From Pedobacter ghigonis (GTDB lineage: Bacteria > Bacteroidota > Bacteroidia > Sphingobacteriales > Sphingobacteriaceae), in the NCBI RefSeq assembly GCF_903166585.1, contig NZ_CAESCM010000016.1:62001-126000 (forward strand): DNA of 64,000 bases, read 5' to 3'. Both the position numbers and the translations under genes were made by a program. Positions 60,554 to 64,000 of the stretch are shown here, piece after piece; the first letter of the stretch is position 1; every line of letters begins with the position of its first letter. The notes below the pieces were generated by a model. That model was not told the DNA's origin. It made no database searches and saw only the letters and a program-made list of their open reading frames with translations.

Positions 60554-61637
60554 TTAAAGCAGTTTATAAATTTTGCCTGGCAAAGAAACAATAATGCCCT
60601 GCATTTCGAGTGTAAGAATCACAATGGCCAGTTTGCTTTGCTGAATATTAGTGGCCAGGGCAAGCTCATCGATAGAGAGCTGTCCGTTTTGTAAAGTATC
60701 TACCACTTTTTGCTCGTTAACTGTAAGGCTTAACTGCAAAGTGGCCTGCACTTGTTTCTTTTCAGGCATTTCATTATCCCAACCTAGGTAATAAATGAGG
60801 TCATTTGGGTGGTTAATTAAACCTGCCCGGTTTGTTTTAATCAGGAAATTACATCCTTCTGAATACACATCATTGGTACGTCCCGGGAAAGCATAAACAT
60901 CTTTATTGTAAGAATTGGCAATCTCGGCAGTGATTAATGCACCTCCTTTAATTGATGCTTCTATTACCACCGTAACATCGGCAATAATGCGGTTACGTTG
61001 TGGAAAGTTTTGTCTGTCGGGATTAGTTAAAATAGGGAATTCAGAAAGCAGCCCTCCATTCAGTACCATCTTTTGCGAAACAGCCTTATGTACCTGCGGG
61101 TAAAGACGATCTAAACCGTGCCCCAACACACCAATTGTTGTGGTTTGATTGGCTATACATTCTTTGTGTACAGCCACATCAATACCATAGGCCAGCCCAC
61201 TCACCACTAAAACATTATACGGTGCCAACACCTCGCATAACTGCTTACAGAGGTTGCGACCGTAATCTGTTGCATTTCGGGTGCCTACAATGCTGATAAT
61301 CCTTTGCTGATTTAAATTGGCATTGCCTTTAAAATACAGTAATATCGGCGCATCGAAACAATTCTTTAAGCGTTTAGGGTAATTCGGTTCCGAAAAAAAA
61401 AAGTACTTCTATGCCGTGCTTTTGTACGAAGGCAAGCTCCTGTTCGGCGCGTGATAAAGCATCGGTGGCTAAAATAGCGTCGACCGTTTTCGCACCAATA
61501 CCCGGAATCTGCAGCAGTTGCTTTTTAGATGCCGAAAATACCGCTTCGGCGCTACCACAATAGGCGAGCAGATTTTTAGCCGTTACCGGCCCGATAGATT
61601 TAATAAAAGTTAAGGCAATCTGATGAAGTGTACTCAT
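60554..61637 (-). pseudogene. dprA: DNA-processing protein DprA, frameshifted at a T10 run
   Basis: The N-terminal part (61637 to ~61393) reads 'ALTFIKSIGPVTAKNLLAYCG' with a helix-hairpin-helix and runs into ten T residues (61393-61402, A on the plus strand), after which the frame ends at 'LFFFGTELP'. With one T fewer the frame continues as 'LFFSEPNYPKRLKNCFDAPILLYFKG' ... 'IISIVGTRNATDYG' into the Rossmann core 'SGLAYGIDVAVHKECI', 'NRIIADVTVVIEASIKGGALITAEIA' and the C-terminal winged helix, to 60554. It is a complete dprA apart from one base. Possibilities: sequencing indel, true mutation, phase variation, or rescue by slippage. DprA loads RecA on incoming ssDNA. Confidence 0.85.
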
Positions 61638-61690
61638 TATGTTTATAAGGTTAAATAAATGCGGGATGATTTATTTTCCTTACAACAGCC

Positions 61691-61957
61691 TTAAAAATCA
61701 ATATCGATTAAACTTTTTAACGGAATATGAATATTGTTTTTAAGCTGAATATAATTATCGGTAACCGACCAAACTGTAGTATCTACCCTCTTCGGACCAA
61801 TAGTGGTATTAAATGTTATTACGGCTTTCGATTTAAATTCGTTTCCTAGCCGTTGTGCTTCACCAAGCTTAGTTTTTAATTCACTGGTGTGATCTTCTTT
61901 TGCGTTGATGATATTTAAATAGCCGATATGTTCCTTTTCTACAATTTCTACTGACAT
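61691..61957 (-). CDS. Conserved hypothetical protein (88 residues)
   Basis: 'EIVEKEHIGYLNIINAKEDHTSELKTKLGEAQRLGNEFKSKAVITF' then 'VWSVTDNYIQLKNNIHIPLKSLIDIDF'. Soluble, small, seen in related genomes in my recollection; function unknown. 53 bases upstream of dprA in the same direction, so possibly co-transcribed. Confidence 0.7.
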   Translation of the reverse strand: MSVEIVEKEHIGYLNIINAKEDHTSELKTKLGEAQRLGNEFKSKAVITFNTTIGPKRVDTTVWSVTDNYIQLKNNIHIPLKSLIDIDF

Positions 61958-62050
61958 GGTATCTCTTTAACGATTAATGTTAAACAAGCTTATCGATTTT
62001 TTCAAAAAAAAACAACCAAATTTTACACCTTTTGTGTAATAATTTAAATT

Positions 62051-62085
62051 AAAAAAAAGCTGAAACCGGATTGTACCAGTTCAGC
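62051..62085 (-). terminator. Terminator of the S41 peptidase gene
   Basis: On the minus strand GCTGAACTGG pairs imperfectly with CCGGTTTCAGC, followed by eight T. Confidence 0.8.
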
Positions 62086-62105
62086 CTTTCAAAAAATATA
62101 GTTAA

Positions 62106-63605
62106 TTACTTAAACCTCAGCTTCCTGGTTTCTACCATCCCTTTAAACCCGTGGTCGAGCTTTTCGTTGGCAGCATCAATCTGTTGTCTTACCGCGCCAG
62201 AGGTACTGCTAAGTGTGTTATCTTTAGCTAAAGCAGAAAAATTATTGTTTGCCGAATAGTATAAAGCTTGTGCCAGCATCTTTTCTGAAGGATCTCCAAA
62301 ATCTTTGGTTATATCATCTGCAACGTCTTTATCAACCGTCATGCCTGCAAAATATTCGCCCTGATCCAGCTGGTTCTTGGTTTGAAATTGCGGGATATAC
62401 AAATCACTTTTATCAATCCGGATTGAGAAGAAACCTACCGGCTTTCCGTATGTAGTTTTACCGATTAATTTCACATCCAACACGGGTTTTAAATTGTTAA
62501 TCAATAACTCGCTGGCCGAAGCGGTGCTTCTGGTAACCAAAAAATAAACCCTGGTTAAACCGTTTAAGGCACCACGTTTGGCAAAAGTCTCCTGATTACC
62601 GGCTGCCATTGTTGGTTTATAAGAATAATCGAAATAAGAATAAAGCCTGGTTACGCCATCATTACCTTTGGCGTAAAATTTCTGGTTCTGCAAAATCGTT
62701 GCTGCCCCATCCTGCATGGTTTTGGTCCAGTATGTAGTGTACATAATTTTACCATTTTGGGCAGGAGGTGCAATTAGGTTGGTAAACAATTCGGATGTAG
62801 CTACAGAACCACCGCCATTGTACCTTAAATCTACCACCAGCTCAGTAACCCCATCGGTTGTAAATTTCGTAAAAGCAGCATCCAGGGCTGTCGATGCATT
62901 GGTGGTAAAGCTATTAAATACAATATAACCAATCTTTTTTGCCCCAACAGTATAAGTATTACTAAACAAAACAGGATTAATATTGTAGCTACCGCGGTTA
63001 ATCACAACATCCTGCGATGTTCCGCCTGGTTTTAAAAAAGTCAATGAAATTGACGGGTTATCGCCAAATATTGAAGCGTTTAAATTGGCAATATCGGTAC
63101 TGCTCGATCGTGAAGTTCCACCGCCGTTCACTTTCGTAAGCTGATAACCCCGCTTTAACCCTTGCTGATCTGCAGGAGAGCCTGGATAAACATAAGTTAC
63201 CCTTAACAAATCGGAAGCATCAAAATTAGCAGAGAAACCATAATCTTCGCCTGCTCCACTTAACTGACTGGCTACAGATCCATCATCAATAAAAGAATAT
63301 TTATCTTTCCCACCAGTACTCGGCAAAGCTTTAAACGCAGCTATTATGGCATTATTTGAGCTATATTGCCTCGGATTAAAAGTGTCGTAATTAGGCATAC
63401 CCACATTCCAGAAATAGGTTTGCTTGGCATATAAAAAAATCGAATCTTTAGTCAGTAGCGATCTATCACTAGTTGGTGTTTGCAACAAGTTAGATTCTAC
63501 AGTAGCATCGGGTTCGGTGCTGCTTTTTTTACAAGAAACAGTGCAGCCTACCGCCACAATTAAAGCGCCCAAAAATACATTTTGCGAGAAAACTTTTCTA
63601 AACAT
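62106..63605 (-). CDS. S41 family peptidase with PDZ domain, lipoprotein
   Basis: 499 residues; lipobox 'AVGCTVSC' (Cys 25) then KKSS. Domain order: short helical cap ('DSIFLYAKQTYFWNVGMPNYDTFNPRQ'), PDZ domain (~residues 115-205, 'LLRVTYVYPGSPADQQGLKRGYQLTKVNG'), then the peptidase core ('IGYIVFNSFTTNASTALDAAF', 'VTELVVDLRYNGGG', 'VYFLVTRSTASASELLINNLKPVLDVKLIGKTTYGKPVG' with the likely catalytic Ser). It is a paralogue of the PDZ-less protein at 17644-18921, sharing the 'DSIFLYAKQ...W' opening and the whole core. Confidence 0.9.
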   Translation of the reverse strand: MFRKVFSQNVFLGALIVAVGCTVSCKKSSTEPDATVESNLLQTPTSDRSLLTKDSIFLYAKQTYFWNVGMPNYDTFNPRQYSSNNAIIAAFKALPSTGGKDKYSFIDDGSVASQLSGAGEDYGFSANFDASDLLRVTYVYPGSPADQQGLKRGYQLTKVNGGGTSRSSSTDIANLNASIFGDNPSISLTFLKPGGTSQDVVINRGSYNINPVLFSNTYTVGAKKIGYIVFNSFTTNASTALDAAFTKFTTDGVTELVVDLRYNGGGSVATSELFTNLIAPPAQNGKIMYTTYWTKTMQDGAATILQNQKFYAKGNDGVTRLYSYFDYSYKPTMAAGNQETFAKRGALNGLTRVYFLVTRSTASASELLINNLKPVLDVKLIGKTTYGKPVGFFSIRIDKSDLYIPQFQTKNQLDQGEYFAGMTVDKDVADDITKDFGDPSEKMLAQALYYSANNNFSALAKDNTLSSTSGAVRQQIDAANEKLDHGFKGMVETRKLRFK

Positions 63606-63607
63606 AT

Positions 63608-64000
63608 TTATTTGTAAATTTCTAGTGACACAATATACGGCAAATTAACTAATTTAGATTGTTCTTCATCAAAATTATTTGCACCAACAACTAACGCTTC
63701 ATTTGGCGATAAATTATTGTCGTTTAGTATCTTCTGGAAAATTTCTGCTTTTGGCTGGTTCAATTCATCGCTGAAATAAACAGTTAGGTATTGTTCTAAA
63801 CCATTCCACTCCGTTTGCTTTATTTTATTGAGCTGCTGTTCTGCATTGCCTGCTGTAACAATACATATCTTTTTACGATCTACAACCAGCTCCTGCATTA
63901 ACGAAAGGATGTTTTTATAGAGCAATAGTTTTAAAGGCAGGCGTGCATTCTGGTGCAAGAGATCAAAATTGTATTTGTACTTGACATCGATACCAAATTG
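63608..64000 (-). CDS. HAD family hydrolase, C-terminal part (runs off window)
   Basis: The frame is open to the window edge, so the N-terminus with the nucleophile Asp is missing. Visible motifs: 'KICIVTAGNAEQQLNKIKQTEWNGL' (motif II, T/S), 'QPKAEIFQKILNDNNLSPNEALVVGANNFDEEQSK' (Lys of motif III and the GxxxxDE motif IV). Substrate unknown. Confidence 0.75.
   Translation of the reverse strand, partial: QFGIDVKYKYNFDLLHQNARLPLKLLLYKNILSLMQELVVDRKKICIVTAGNAEQQLNKIKQTEWNGLEQYLTVYFSDELNQPKAEIFQKILNDNNLSPNEALVVGANNFDEEQSKLVNLPYIVSLEIYK

Noticed and set aside
60343..60591. 82-codon minus-strand frame next to dprA
   Set aside because: Overlaps the dprA C-terminus in another frame and lacks any family feature.
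1..64000. CRISPR arrays, insertion sequences, prophage or rRNA genes
   Set aside because: No regular repeat-spacer array, transposase, integrase, phage structural gene or rRNA was found; the only mobile traces are the tRNA-Leu scar and short intergenic repeats.

Overview
This 64 kb window is chromosomal DNA of a Bacteroidota member, most likely Pedobacter or a close relative in the Sphingobacteriaceae. The signs are an ECF sigma / FecR / SusC / SusD module, LytS/LytTR regulation, Rho with a long disordered N-terminal insertion, DUF2851, DUF4254 and DUF4290 proteins, TAnnTTTG-type promoter boxes, A-rich leaders instead of Shine-Dalgarno sites, and many short intergenic inverted repeats of the kind common in this group. 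The genus is inferred from gene content and style; no rRNA is present.

Layout. 1-132: end of an SDR oxidoreductase. 362-8673 (minus): nutrient uptake module of ECF sigma factor, FecR anti-sigma, SusC and SusD, followed by a secreted metallophosphoesterase. 8886-21920: heme acquisition and breakdown locus. It has an AraC-type regulator, hmuTUV plus a Fur-like winged-helix protein on the minus strand, and a divergent plus-strand run of two HmuY-like lipoproteins, two related beta-sandwich lipoproteins, a small lipoprotein, a PDZ-less S41 peptidase, an HmuR-like TonB receptor and a heme oxygenase. Three 21-bp direct repeats lie in the divergent promoter region, and their core recurs upstream of the AraC gene. 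22132-24643: LytS/LytTR two-component pair. 24652-26308: HipA-like kinase with a DUF3037-like partner. 26669-32938: Reg_prop/YceI fusion lipoprotein, TsdA-like diheme cytochrome with a secreted DsrE protein, membrane AraC regulator, and serine hydrolase.

32939-34673 is a scar: decayed coding sequence, a gene broken by one in-frame stop, tRNA-Leu(GAG), and partial copies of the tRNA 5' end. It looks like the remains of an integration event.

34717-63605 is mostly housekeeping: MBL hydrolase, phosphodiesterase, LolA, FtsK, ankyrin protein, PspC, DUF2851, a toxin-antitoxin-like pair, PyrF, Rho, PssA, Hpt protein, FolK, SppA, PolX, DUF4254, glycosyltransferase 9, SixA-like phosphatase, DUF4290, MurA, cystathionine beta-synthase, DprA (frameshifted at a T10 run) and a PDZ-containing S41 peptidase. 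A HAD hydrolase runs off the right edge.

Main points for follow-up: the extended heme locus with its predicted AraC operator; loss of the polymerase active site in PolX while the PHP nuclease is intact; Asp for Cys in the MurA active-site loop; the T10 frameshift in dprA; the tRNA-associated scar; and the HipA-like/DUF3037-like pair.
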